Assembly (NCBI GenBank): GCA_937981585.1
Contig: CALJOA010000102.1
Location: forward strand, 1-47,965
Direction of reading: 5' to 3'
DNA from: an uncultured Pirellulaceae bacterium
Lineage (GTDB): Bacteria > Planctomycetota > Planctomycetia > Pirellulales > Pirellulaceae
Length of the DNA stretch: 47,965 nucleotides
How positions within the stretch are numbered: position 1 is the first letter of the stretch; each line of letters opens with the position of its first letter. Positions 24,256-32,936 of the stretch are shown here, piece after piece. The notes under the pieces were generated by a model. The model ran no database searches. It was not told where the DNA came from and was given only the letters and a program-made list of their open reading frames with translations. A program made the translations under genes and the position numbers.

Positions 24256-26634
24256 TTGAAAGACGATCACTTGTTGGTTTACAAGACAAACTCCTATTCA
24301 TTGGCATTAACGCTACTGGTTTGGATGGCGGTACTCTCATTTGGGAGTAGTGTTTCAGGGCAGCTTGCGCTGAAGAAGATTAAGAACCAACACTTCAAAG
24401 CCTTCGAGCCTTTCGAAGTCAATCAATTCAAAAGCGAATCAGTCCGAGTGGCTCAGGACTTCCATCCGGCAGCACCCAAGAGAAATACGCCTTTCCATTC
24501 TGGCCCCAGCTACAAAACCGTGGCCACGAAGCTTCGTGGTTTTGGAGTTCCGTTCCAGATCAATGCAGACAACAGCTCCTTCATTGAGGTTCAGCTCTAC
24601 GTTTCCCGGGATATGGGAAAGACATGGCAGTTTTCGGCTAGGCAGGCAACCGATCAAAAAGAGTTTCCATTCCTGGCCCAAGAAGACGGCGAGTATTGGT
24701 TCGCAATTAAGACGCTTAACCGCGATCGGAAACTGGTTCCCGAAGGCGATCCGCAGATCGACCTGAAGATTGTTGTCGATACTGTCGAGCCAGAAATGGA
24801 CTTTCGGATCGAAACTGATGCGGCTGGGCGAATCGCCTGTCGTTGGCGAGCAACTGACGACAATATTGCGCCGCAGTCATTGAAGATCTTCTACCAGCCG
24901 ATCAGCATCGAGGGACAAACTCAGGACTGGCGGCAAGTCCCAATCGAACTTAAAGGCGTCGCAAGGTCGGGGATCTATGCCGATCAACTCGCCTGGTGGC
25001 CCGAAACAACAGAGCGAGCCGTCAATGTCGCGGTTGAGATTCAAGACATCGCGGGCAATACCGTCCAGTTGACCCGCCAGGTTCAAGTATCCCAAGCCGG
25101 TTGGCGACACCAGCAGAATTCAACTGCTCAAATCACCGATTCACGGACTCCAACGCCATCTCGAACGCAAAGCAATTGGACCATGCCCGAGTCGACACAA
25201 GGCGATCCTCCTCCGGCTCCCGAATCAAGTATCCCTCCGGCGGGCCGGAAAGTGGCTCAGGGAGGTCATCCGCCTAATGTTGTTTGCAAAGACGGCGTTT
25301 GCCAAATTGTTCCCAGTTCCAGGCCCAGACCATCTGCCAATGGACTTGCCCAAGTCGGAATAAATCAACCGTCGCCGATGAAACTGGTTGGCTCAGAAGT
25401 CGGCTATGCCGCGCCACCGGTTCCAGACGGATATGTTTCGCAAAAGGTCAAAAAAGCGGCACCGTCAGGTTCGTTCGGCAATTCGAACAATGAAACCGTC
25501 GGCAGCTACCATTTTGCGATTCGAGGTGGGAATCAGCTAGATACCGGTCGGCAAGGTGATAGACAGGTTTGGCAAAGTCAAACCGATGACTGGAACCCGC
25601 GCGATCAATCGAGTTCTTCAACCACAATGCAGCCGGATCCGAAACTAGCGCCCCATCCGTTTCCCAATTCGCCGCCACGACAATCAGTAACCGAAGTCCC
25701 TTCAAATCGTCCAACGATGATTCAAAAGGGGGATCAAGTCATTGGGGAGTCATCGACGATGGGAGCGACGAACCAGTATCGCGGTTTGAATTCTCAAGAT
25801 GGCCAGACGATCCCTCAGCCAACACTGCTGCCCAGCGTGGAGGGAGTACTTTCTAGGCCGGATGCTACACGGCCGAGCCAAACTAAACATGAAACCCAAT
25901 CTCGGCCCAACAATCTTTCGAGTGTCGGCTATCGGTCGTTACCAAGTAGAGCTAGGTCAAATGACATTTCAACCGGCGATGTTATGCCGACTCGCGCGTC
26001 CAAGGCACCAGTTCAAATCATTGGAAGCAAACGTTTCAAATTGAACTACGGTATCGATTCGATTGACCCCTCGGGCGTGGCGCGAGTCGATCTGTGGCTT
26101 ACCCGCGACGACGGAAAGACTTGGCAGGCTTGGGGAAGTGACCCCGACAACCAAAGCCCGTTTCCAGTCGAAGTCCAGAAACAAGGTCGCTACGGATTCA
26201 AAATCGTTGTCCACTCCAAAGACGGATTGACGGGGCAGGGGCCCTCATCGGGCGACGACCCGGACATGTGGATTCTGATCGACACCCAATCGCCACTGGC
26301 GAGAATCACTTCTGTTCCTTACGGAAGAGGAAGCGAAGCTGGAAGGTTGGTGGTCAACTACTCGGTGGCCGACAAATTCTTGAGGCTTCGCCCGATCGTG
26401 TTGGCGTACAGCCCCAACCCTCAAGGGCCCTGGGATGTGATTGGTGACGGGTTGAGAAACGAAGGCAGATTCGTCTGGAAACCGACGCCCGACGTTCCTG
26501 ATCGAATCTTCTTGCGCATCGACGCTCTGGACAAAGCCGGTAACGTCGGAGTTCACGTTCTCAGTCAGGCAATCGACGTTTCGGGCTTGGTCCCACGCGG
26601 AACAATTCATGGCGTCGTTCCAGTCGGCAAATAG
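24256..26634 (+). CDS. Large secreted protein of unknown function
   Basis: Exported protein of 792 residues. The start is TTG 24256. A long N-terminal region ends with a hydrophobic signal (YSLALTLLVWMAVLSFGSS, residues ~14-32). Two Ig-like/BNR-like modules flank a ~300-residue Pro/Ser/Gln-rich, low-complexity middle. The N-terminal module has SRDMGKTWQF and later DTVEPEMDFRIE; the C-terminal module has TRDDGKTWQAWG and DTQSPLARITS with the same spacing, so they appear to be a duplicated pair. Similar proteins occur in planctomycetes without known function. Downstream it converges with the HlyD adaptor gene, separated by a palindromic repeat. Confidence 0.7.
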   Translation: MKDDHLLVYKTNSYSLALTLLVWMAVLSFGSSVSGQLALKKIKNQHFKAFEPFEVNQFKSESVRVAQDFHPAAPKRNTPFHSGPSYKTVATKLRGFGVPFQINADNSSFIEVQLYVSRDMGKTWQFSARQATDQKEFPFLAQEDGEYWFAIKTLNRDRKLVPEGDPQIDLKIVVDTVEPEMDFRIETDAAGRIACRWRATDDNIAPQSLKIFYQPISIEGQTQDWRQVPIELKGVARSGIYADQLAWWPETTERAVNVAVEIQDIAGNTVQLTRQVQVSQAGWRHQQNSTAQITDSRTPTPSRTQSNWTMPESTQGDPPPAPESSIPPAGRKVAQGGHPPNVVCKDGVCQIVPSSRPRPSANGLAQVGINQPSPMKLVGSEVGYAAPPVPDGYVSQKVKKAAPSGSFGNSNNETVGSYHFAIRGGNQLDTGRQGDRQVWQSQTDDWNPRDQSSSSTTMQPDPKLAPHPFPNSPPRQSVTEVPSNRPTMIQKGDQVIGESSTMGATNQYRGLNSQDGQTIPQPTLLPSVEGVLSRPDATRPSQTKHETQSRPNNLSSVGYRSLPSRARSNDISTGDVMPTRASKAPVQIIGSKRFKLNYGIDSIDPSGVARVDLWLTRDDGKTWQAWGSDPDNQSPFPVEVQKQGRYGFKIVVHSKDGLTGQGPSSGDDPDMWILIDTQSPLARITSVPYGRGSEAGRLVVNYSVADKFLRLRPIVLAYSPNPQGPWDVIGDGLRNEGRFVWKPTPDVPDRIFLRIDALDKAGNVGVHVLSQAIDVSGLVPRGTIHGVVPVGK

Positions 26635-26699
26635 TCTCTGTCTCAGACCGTCAAGCTGGGATTTTGGGAAGGTGTTGGGGTGTCAAACCTGAGACGACC

Positions 26700-26790
26700 A
26701 GCTACTCAAACTGAGCATTCATCAATAGTAGCACGGCTGTCCGAGGCGTGTTTGCGTAGCTTGTTCACGGCTGGGACAGCCGTGCTACTC
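26700..26790. repeat. Palindromic repeat GTAGCACGGCTGTCC, copy A
   Basis: Perfect 15-bp inverted repeat: 26728-26742 and 26774-26788, with a 31-base interior. It starts with AGCTACTCAAACTGAGC and matches copy B at 35767-35857 over its full length. It sits between the convergent stop codons at 26634 and 26808 and could stop transcription from both sides. Confidence 0.85.
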
Positions 26791-26807
26791 AACGAGAAAA
26801 CTAGGCC

Positions 26808-27713
26808 CTACTTCTTCACGAAGCGGCTATCGTCATCATCTTCGTTTTCGGGCGTCTCCGGTGGTGGCATCAGTTTCTTGACTTGGTCGTCAGAAAGCTG
26901 AATCGGGAAACCAGCAGGTAGTCCCAGTTCACGATTGTCGATCGTAAAGACGCAACGGAACGATTGTGAAGCCGAATCGATCACGGGTGACACAAACTTG
27001 AGTTTTGCCTTGACGTCTTTTGAAACCGGAACACCTCCGGTCATTTCGTAGACTTCGCCAGCCTTCAGCTTTCCGAACAACGGTAAAGGAAGGTTCAATT
27101 CGATCTTCAGCGCATCGGCTGCAACAATCGAAAAGATCGGATGACCAGTTTCAACCATGTTTCCAACACTAACGTGCTGCTCGGTAATGATTCCCGAAAA
27201 TGGAGCCCGGATAATGTAAGCGTCGACCTTGGCAGCCGCAGTTTCAGCCGTCTTCTGTGCTCGGACCAACTGGCTACGCTCGCGATCAACAATTGCCATC
27301 GCCTTTTTGTAATTGTCTTTGGCTTGACGAACTTCCATTTCATTACCGGCACCGGTTGCCAGTGCGGCATGGAAACGCTCAAGTCGTGATTGAGCTTCTG
27401 CGGCATCGATCAACGCCACGTTGACGGCCGATTGGTCGTCCGCGATTGCTTTGGCCGCTTGAAACTCTGCTTTGCTGAGCGCGTATTCAAGCGTTCCAAG
27501 CAATTGGCCCTTTTTGACTTGCTCGCCTTCGGCGACATGCACGGTGACCAATCGTTGATTGACGACCGCTGCGATATCCGCCGTTTTTTCGGCTAGCGCC
27601 AAACCTGGCATTTGACGGATCTGCATTTGGCCTTGTGCCGAAACGACGCAGGCCAAACTCAGTACCGATGAACAGGCAATTGTTTTAATTGAATTCAATT
27701 TAAGCGATTTCAT
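26808..27713 (-). CDS. HlyD-family periplasmic adaptor protein
   Basis: Periplasmic adaptor of 301 residues that links an inner-membrane exporter to an outer-membrane TolC-type channel. ATG 27713 is chosen because it is followed by a good signal peptide (MKSLKLNSIKTIACSSVLSLACVVSAQG); upstream frame is repeat DNA. The domains are a split barrel-sandwich (VVNQRLVTVHVAEGEQVKKGQLLGTLE, then IIRAPFSGIITEQHVSVGNMVETGHPIFSIV), a short helical hairpin between them, and a beta-barrel. The C-terminus is acidic (ETPENEDDDDS). It is last in the order GAF-HlyD, M50-HlyD, HlyD on one strand, 129 bases beyond the M50 gene. Confidence 0.85.
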   Translation of the reverse strand: MKSLKLNSIKTIACSSVLSLACVVSAQGQMQIRQMPGLALAEKTADIAAVVNQRLVTVHVAEGEQVKKGQLLGTLEYALSKAEFQAAKAIADDQSAVNVALIDAAEAQSRLERFHAALATGAGNEMEVRQAKDNYKKAMAIVDRERSQLVRAQKTAETAAAKVDAYIIRAPFSGIITEQHVSVGNMVETGHPIFSIVAADALKIELNLPLPLFGKLKAGEVYEMTGGVPVSKDVKAKLKFVSPVIDSASQSFRCVFTIDNRELGLPAGFPIQLSDDQVKKLMPPPETPENEDDDDSRFVKK

Positions 27714-27736
27714 GATTAACTCGAAGGAATCAAAAA

Positions 27737-27770
<34 letters not shown>

Positions 27771-27841
27771 AAGACTTTGAAATTTTAGTAGTGGGTAGTT
27801 GAATGAGCTGTGGGTCAAGTTTGTGTTGTCTGAGGTTGCCG

Positions 27842-30013
27842 CTATTTGGCAAACAGTTTGTTAACGAAAATTCGGAAGTGCCTAACCGTATAACTGCCAA
27901 TCGACTCAAACCGGCGTTTGAATCGCACGTGAGCGGTTGTCTTTTCTGGAAGGCCTTGGGCCGTCTCTTTATCGAACTCAACATCGACAATGAAGTGAGG
28001 TGACTGCGCCATTCCGTCTTTATCGACGACAATGTCACCGCCGCCCATCTGAGTCAGGCCAGGCATGTCGATCGCGCTGGAGCCCGACGGTTCAATTCGT
28101 GTCACGACTGCTGCTTGACGATGGCTGCTACTGGTTCGCAAGCGAACGCTCACGCGGTCACCAACATTTGGACGAACGTTTGCAAATTGATGATCGCTGA
28201 GAATGACACGGACAATTCGTTTTCCGTTGCCAACTTTTACCAGTTCGGTGCCCTGGGGCAGGTATTCGCCGATCTGTCGAGTTTTAGGGCAATCCAAAAC
28301 GATACCCGCCCCAGTAGACTCAACCGTCTGTCGGTTCATCTCGCTGCTGGCCTGGCGAATTTCTGCTTGTGCGGCGTCTTGTTGGTACTGGGCCGAGCGT
28401 TGGTCGGCAGGTGATGAAGCAGTCGCTGCAATCATCATTTGATTGGCAACACGCAGGCTCGCTGAAGCGTTCATGAACCTGTCTTTGAGATCAGGATTGT
28501 CAACCTTCACGAGGACCGTTTGCGGCTCGATCATTTGATTTGGTTCGACCAGAATCTCTTCGAGATAGCAATCGAATGGTAGTCGGTGGACTTCAACGTT
28601 TTTGTACGTCAATTGACCCGAGGTTACGATCCCTCCAGGAACCGGGACAAACATCGCGACAAAAGCCAACCCCCCGATCATGACCGCGCTCACCGCGACG
28701 GCTCGCATTCGGACATGCTCAATCTCGGGATCGAACCACAAATAGTTCAAGCATTTTTTCAGCGGGACTACAATTGCTGACATGCCGAACATGGCTCCGA
28801 CTGCCATTCCAACGAGGAAGTACTGACTGGCGACCATGAACGAGATCGTCAGTATCAACCAGAACTGATAGATCACCGCCGCTACACCGTAGAGCAACAT
28901 CCAGATCATCTCGCGAACCGAATCGTCGGATGTATGTCCGACGCCCATTGGCAATCCAAGGGTGATTCGTTTTAACAGTCCACTGGCGTATTGGGTCGAT
29001 CGGCCTCGGAGGTTGGGGATGCCGGCCAGGTCACTTAAGATGTAGTAGCCGTCATAACGCATTAGCGGATTGGCGTTGAACATGATCGTCATGAAACTCG
29101 CCATCAAGACGACGAAATGTGCCGTCGAGTGAACAACGCCCTCACTTGTAAACGCCCAAACGAACATCGCAATGCAAGCCGAGATCATCTCGAAGTACAT
29201 CCCGCCCAGCCCGACCATGATGCGTGCTCGACGCGACGCGAAACTCCACGATGAACTGACATCGACGTAGGCCATCGGCATTCCAACCATCAGAAAGCCG
29301 CCCATGTCAGGAACCGCTCCGCCATGTAATTTACAGGCGTAGGCGTGTCCAAGTTCGTGCCAGAACTTCAGGCCCGTCATGACAAGCACGAGGATGAGCA
29401 AGTTACGCGTGGCCAACAAATCGGCCAATGGCATGTAAAACTCATCCCAGCGGGCAAACAGCAAACCAATTGCTGCAACCATCATGACGCAAAAGATGTA
29501 GAAAAAGGCGCGTGTGAACAGCGGCTTGAACAGATGCATCGTTCGATCAAGAAATTCGTTCGGGTTGAACAGAGGAATCTTGATGAACAACAGCTTCATC
29601 AATGACTTTTTCTTGGCTTGTGCTTCTCGTTGCAGGCAGCGCTGATAAAGCCGATTTCCATTGGTGATTGGCAAATCCAGCAAACCACGCATCTGAAGAT
29701 TCAGAACGAACTCATAGAACGATTGCTCGTCGCCCTCGATTCTGCCTTTACTCGAAAGTGACTCGTAGATCTCTTTGAGCGTGAGCTGCTTGTCCAATGC
29801 CGAAAGGATTTCGTAATCGTACTGGTTGAAACGATGCGATTGAAAACTGATCGGATCATGAATAATGTACGAAGGCGTCCCACGGAACAGGTGACGACTG
29901 ACTTTGAGGTCCTGTCGCGCGCTGAGCTGTGTGCTTTGAAGTTTTTTAGTTGCATCCGCCAAAGCATCATTGGCTGATGCAGGTTGTGCGGGTTGTGCTT
30001 CAGCTTGACTCAT
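27842..30013 (-). CDS. Site-2 protease (M50) membrane protein fused to a HlyD-like adaptor
   Basis: Inner-membrane fusion protein of 723 residues. A PqqD-like winged-helix N-terminus (~30-125) precedes the membrane part. The zinc protease motif HELGH is at 219-223 and the second metal motif NPLMRYDG at 315-322 (Asp321), both as in M50 intramembrane proteases. After about six more hydrophobic segments a barrel-sandwich/HlyD part follows (VEVHRLPFDCYLEEILVEPNQMIEP near 490). This architecture suggests intramembrane processing or substrate guiding in an export complex. The start overlaps the GAF-HlyD stop by 4 bases (30010-30013), so both are made from one message. Confidence 0.85.
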   Translation of the reverse strand: MSQAEAQPAQPASANDALADATKKLQSTQLSARQDLKVSRHLFRGTPSYIIHDPISFQSHRFNQYDYEILSALDKQLTLKEIYESLSSKGRIEGDEQSFYEFVLNLQMRGLLDLPITNGNRLYQRCLQREAQAKKKSLMKLLFIKIPLFNPNEFLDRTMHLFKPLFTRAFFYIFCVMMVAAIGLLFARWDEFYMPLADLLATRNLLILVLVMTGLKFWHELGHAYACKLHGGAVPDMGGFLMVGMPMAYVDVSSSWSFASRRARIMVGLGGMYFEMISACIAMFVWAFTSEGVVHSTAHFVVLMASFMTIMFNANPLMRYDGYYILSDLAGIPNLRGRSTQYASGLLKRITLGLPMGVGHTSDDSVREMIWMLLYGVAAVIYQFWLILTISFMVASQYFLVGMAVGAMFGMSAIVVPLKKCLNYLWFDPEIEHVRMRAVAVSAVMIGGLAFVAMFVPVPGGIVTSGQLTYKNVEVHRLPFDCYLEEILVEPNQMIEPQTVLVKVDNPDLKDRFMNASASLRVANQMMIAATASSPADQRSAQYQQDAAQAEIRQASSEMNRQTVESTGAGIVLDCPKTRQIGEYLPQGTELVKVGNGKRIVRVILSDHQFANVRPNVGDRVSVRLRTSSSHRQAAVVTRIEPSGSSAIDMPGLTQMGGGDIVVDKDGMAQSPHFIVDVEFDKETAQGLPEKTTAHVRFKRRFESIGSYTVRHFRIFVNKLFAK

Positions 30014-31947
30014 AGCCAGAACCCCAATCGAAGTCGATCAATGATTCCGTGAGTCGTCAGCCACCAAACAGGTTGCCAGCCAGCGTGAACGTTTGCGTAT
30101 CCGGTCATGCCGGTACGAAGCCATTCCGAGTCACCTTCAACTTCGGCTTCCGCGAGGACAACGTTTTGTCCGTCGTGAAGGGTAGTTGATGGAGTGACTT
30201 TGGTGATTTTGAAACGATGGCGATCTCCGGGTCGGGCTCCGGATGAGAAGTAGCCTTCATATCCAGGCTCAATCAAAGCCGCTTTTGATTCGGGGATGTG
30301 TAGTTCAATTCGCATTCCTTCGGACGGTGCGACTTGAATCAAACTGGTTCCTTTGGGAACAACTTGACCGATCTGGTGTCGCAAGTCGCCGCGAATAATT
30401 TCGCCGTCATACTGAGCTCTCAACACGCCTTGGAAAATCTTTCGCTCGACTGCTTCCAATTGAACGTTGAGCCCGTCGACTTCGGCGTTGATAACTGCGG
30501 CAGCTGATTTTTCGCGATTGGCAAGTGCCTGGTTTCTGGCGACCTCTTTCGATTTGATCGTCGCGAGGATCGAGTCACGTTCGAGTTCCAAAGACTTGGT
30601 GTCGAACTGAATAATTGTTTGTCCAGCGACAATTTTATCTCCGGCAAATAAATCTGCACTTTCGACAACCGCATCGTACGGAGCGATCAGATGGTTGATT
30701 TTTGCGGGCTCGATGGTGCAGGGGATCGTTGGACGATACGGCAACCATCCCAGAACAAAGAACGCCAGCGCTGCAATGGCAGCTGTGGCAACGACTTTGC
30801 TTTTGAGTGGTTTGAGCAAGCCATCGTAGAAACGCTCTCGGAAGTGCTTTCGCAGCGACCGGTTGGAACGTTTCATGACTTTGATTGCCGGACCAAACGA
30901 TTGAACTGTCTTTTCGATCTTTTCGGCTTCTTCGTCCGAAAACGGCTCTGTCAGGTTTCTTTCAAAACTGAACACGGCAACGATTTTGTCGTCGAGTCGA
31001 ATGGGAAACGAAGCAACTGCTGCGGCGCTCGACGTCTGATGCCATCGCCGATGAATCAAAAGACCGTCGCTCTTGGCGGCACTTTCAGTCGTTGGCTGCT
31101 GGACGATTACGCGCCGATTCTGATCGATGCACTCTTCCTGAGCCTGGCGGATGTTGATGATCGCGGGGCTGTTCTCAACGATCGTTTCCAAGCCAGAGAT
31201 CGCATAAAGCTTGACCTCGTTGTTTTCGACCAAGCCAATGGCGGTGCGTTGACATCCGAGTTTTTGACAGTAGCTGTTGACCAATGCGAAACAAAGGCCG
31301 CGTACGTCGTCGTATTTTGCGGCTCCGAGGTAGGCTTGAAGTTCTCCGTCCCGATCCTGGGATTTGCGATGAGCCTCCGAATTGGGACCGGGAGCGTGTG
31401 GCTTTAGTGAGCTTAGATATCCGATTGCCTTTTCGACGTTGGCAACCATCCGCTTGGCTTTCTCGGAACTCTCAAGCCGTGTAAAAAAGGTCATCGTTCC
31501 AAAAACTGAACCACTGTGCGGATCCATAATCGGCGATGAAATTGCAGCGTAGTTTCCTTCAGGTGCGGGAATGGCTCGGCCCTTACTGCGGGCGTCCATT
31601 TGCGCGTCAACTGAAAGTGTGTAGGCGTAGTCGACTAATTCAGACGTGTTCATTTCGCGACGTTTGTATTCGCGGCTGATTGTCCGTCCGCCAACTTGAA
31701 GCTCCAATAATCCCCAAAACGCATCGAAGTGTTGAGCGATTGCAGTTAGCGAATTTTCAAACATATCGCGACGGTTACTGCTGTCCGAAGCGATCGACTC
31801 AAGCGACTTGATAAGGTCTGCGACAGGGCGATTGGGCGAAACGCTCGGAGCACTCGGGGCGGCAACCGGGTTTGCCAGGTTCGGCTGAGCCGGAACGGAT
31901 GCAACGACCGGCTCAGAGCTTGTTTGATTGTTTACGTCGGTGGACAT
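30010..31947 (-). CDS. GAF-domain protein fused to a HlyD-like adaptor
   Basis: Protein of 645 residues with two parts. The N-terminal ~380 residues are cytoplasmic: an Ala/Pro-rich start, a GAF-like region (~50-180), and a clear GAF domain (~205-355, with LGCQRTAIGLVENNEVKLYAISG). A single membrane helix (~384-404, VVATAAIAALAFFVLGWL) leads to a periplasmic barrel-sandwich domain (HLIAPYDAVVESADLFAGDKI, then AQYDGEIIRGDLRHQIGQVV) and a beta-barrel. It looks like an adaptor that senses an internal ligand. It is first in the minus-strand gene cluster after the PilZ gene, and overlaps the M50-HlyD start by 4 bases. Confidence 0.82.
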   Translation of the reverse strand: MSTDVNNQTSSEPVVASVPAQPNLANPVAAPSAPSVSPNRPVADLIKSLESIASDSSNRRDMFENSLTAIAQHFDAFWGLLELQVGGRTISREYKRREMNTSELVDYAYTLSVDAQMDARSKGRAIPAPEGNYAAISSPIMDPHSGSVFGTMTFFTRLESSEKAKRMVANVEKAIGYLSSLKPHAPGPNSEAHRKSQDRDGELQAYLGAAKYDDVRGLCFALVNSYCQKLGCQRTAIGLVENNEVKLYAISGLETIVENSPAIINIRQAQEECIDQNRRVIVQQPTTESAAKSDGLLIHRRWHQTSSAAAVASFPIRLDDKIVAVFSFERNLTEPFSDEEAEKIEKTVQSFGPAIKVMKRSNRSLRKHFRERFYDGLLKPLKSKVVATAAIAALAFFVLGWLPYRPTIPCTIEPAKINHLIAPYDAVVESADLFAGDKIVAGQTIIQFDTKSLELERDSILATIKSKEVARNQALANREKSAAAVINAEVDGLNVQLEAVERKIFQGVLRAQYDGEIIRGDLRHQIGQVVPKGTSLIQVAPSEGMRIELHIPESKAALIEPGYEGYFSSGARPGDRHRFKITKVTPSTTLHDGQNVVLAEAEVEGDSEWLRTGMTGYANVHAGWQPVWWLTTHGIIDRLRLGFWL

Positions 31948-32017
31948 AATTCTTTGGTGTGCTGAAGTTGAATAGGATTAAGTGTTCGGCGGTTTCGATC
32001 TACGAACGAATGGCCAA

Positions 32018-32470
32018 CTAGCCAAGGTCCAGATCGAGTACCATTGACGGATCTTTGGTCAGAGTTGTTAGCGAAACAGGGCTAAGGAAGTTCAATCCGA
32101 CTTCGAAAGCGTCTTCACGAATCATGTGACAACGAACGCAACGTCCGAAAGTTGGGTCGAGACCAAGTTGCTCGTTTGAAACGCTCATTAAGTAGATGTC
32201 TCCAACGATCAACGGCTTGGTAAGAACCAAGCGGCAACCACGATTGGAAATGTCTCGGCAACTTCCGCTGTGGCTTTTGCCATCGCGTCCAGACACGTTT
32301 CCTGGAACCAATTCAACGGGCGAGTTCAACTCCATCCGGTCGTTACCTCGGCGCGATGACTCCACGTTTTGTTTTGTGCTGATTGCGAGTTCTTCGATCG
32401 CCGACAACAGACCTTCCGGGCTGGCGGTTGGGCTGGCAACGTTTTCTTGGTGGTGTGGATGTAATGACAT
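32018..32470 (-). CDS. PilZ-like domain protein
   Basis: Soluble protein of 150 residues. Residues ~41-140 fit the PilZ fold: SRRGNDRMELN gives the RxxxR-type arginines, CRDISNRGCRLVL gives the DxSxxG motif, and GLNFLSPV closes the barrel. PilZ domains bind cyclic di-GMP. The N-terminal ~40 residues are polar and unstructured. It is located directly upstream of the GAF-HlyD gene (70 bases) on the same strand, so c-di-GMP could control the export cluster. No other c-di-GMP protein is in the window. Confidence 0.75.
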   Translation of the reverse strand: MSLHPHHQENVASPTASPEGLLSAIEELAISTKQNVESSRRGNDRMELNSPVELVPGNVSGRDGKSHSGSCRDISNRGCRLVLTKPLIVGDIYLMSVSNEQLGLDPTFGRCVRCHMIREDAFEVGLNFLSPVSLTTLTKDPSMVLDLDLG

Positions 32471-32936
32471 TTGGGATCTCTATGTAAACGCTAGCGGTAT
32501 TGGTCAACGTTTTCGCGAAACAGCGCCAAAACGTATGGAACGCTAAAACGTAGGGCGTAGTTAATAGCTCGCACCAGAAAAATGTGGAGGATGAGGGAAT
32601 GTTGAAGGAGAAGGAAGGAACTGCGGGTTGCATGGACTCTACGGACTGGTGCGGCTGCAAAAATCATCCCAACGACGCATTGGCCAGTCGTACTATCCGG
32701 ATAATCGGTACAGCCCCATCAACTGGCAAAACTGCCTCAGCACGAACGACCCTCATTTTTCGGACGACCATGCGTGACTGGTTCTGATTGATACGATCAA
32801 CACAACAGTAACAGGTAGGACGATCGTTCTACCTCAGGCACGCTTGGGGCCGACGACCGCAAACGTTATCGCCACAGTGCATGCTTTTTTGCTTCAATCG
32901 AGACGTTCAACTGGGTCGGCCGCGACCGGAGAAACG
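32471..32936. other. Divergent promoter region between the PilZ and TolC genes
   Basis: About 465 bases with no supported gene. The main feature is a 20-base palindrome at 32814-32833. No clear sigma-70 boxes could be assigned. Confidence 0.5.
32814..32833. promoter_or_regulatory. 20-base palindrome, candidate operator
   Basis: GGTAGGACGATCGTTCTACC is self-complementary over 20 bases with one G-T wobble and no loop. It lies 104 bases upstream of the TolC-family start codon and 344 bases from the PilZ start, a common place for a dimeric regulator site. Confidence 0.45.
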
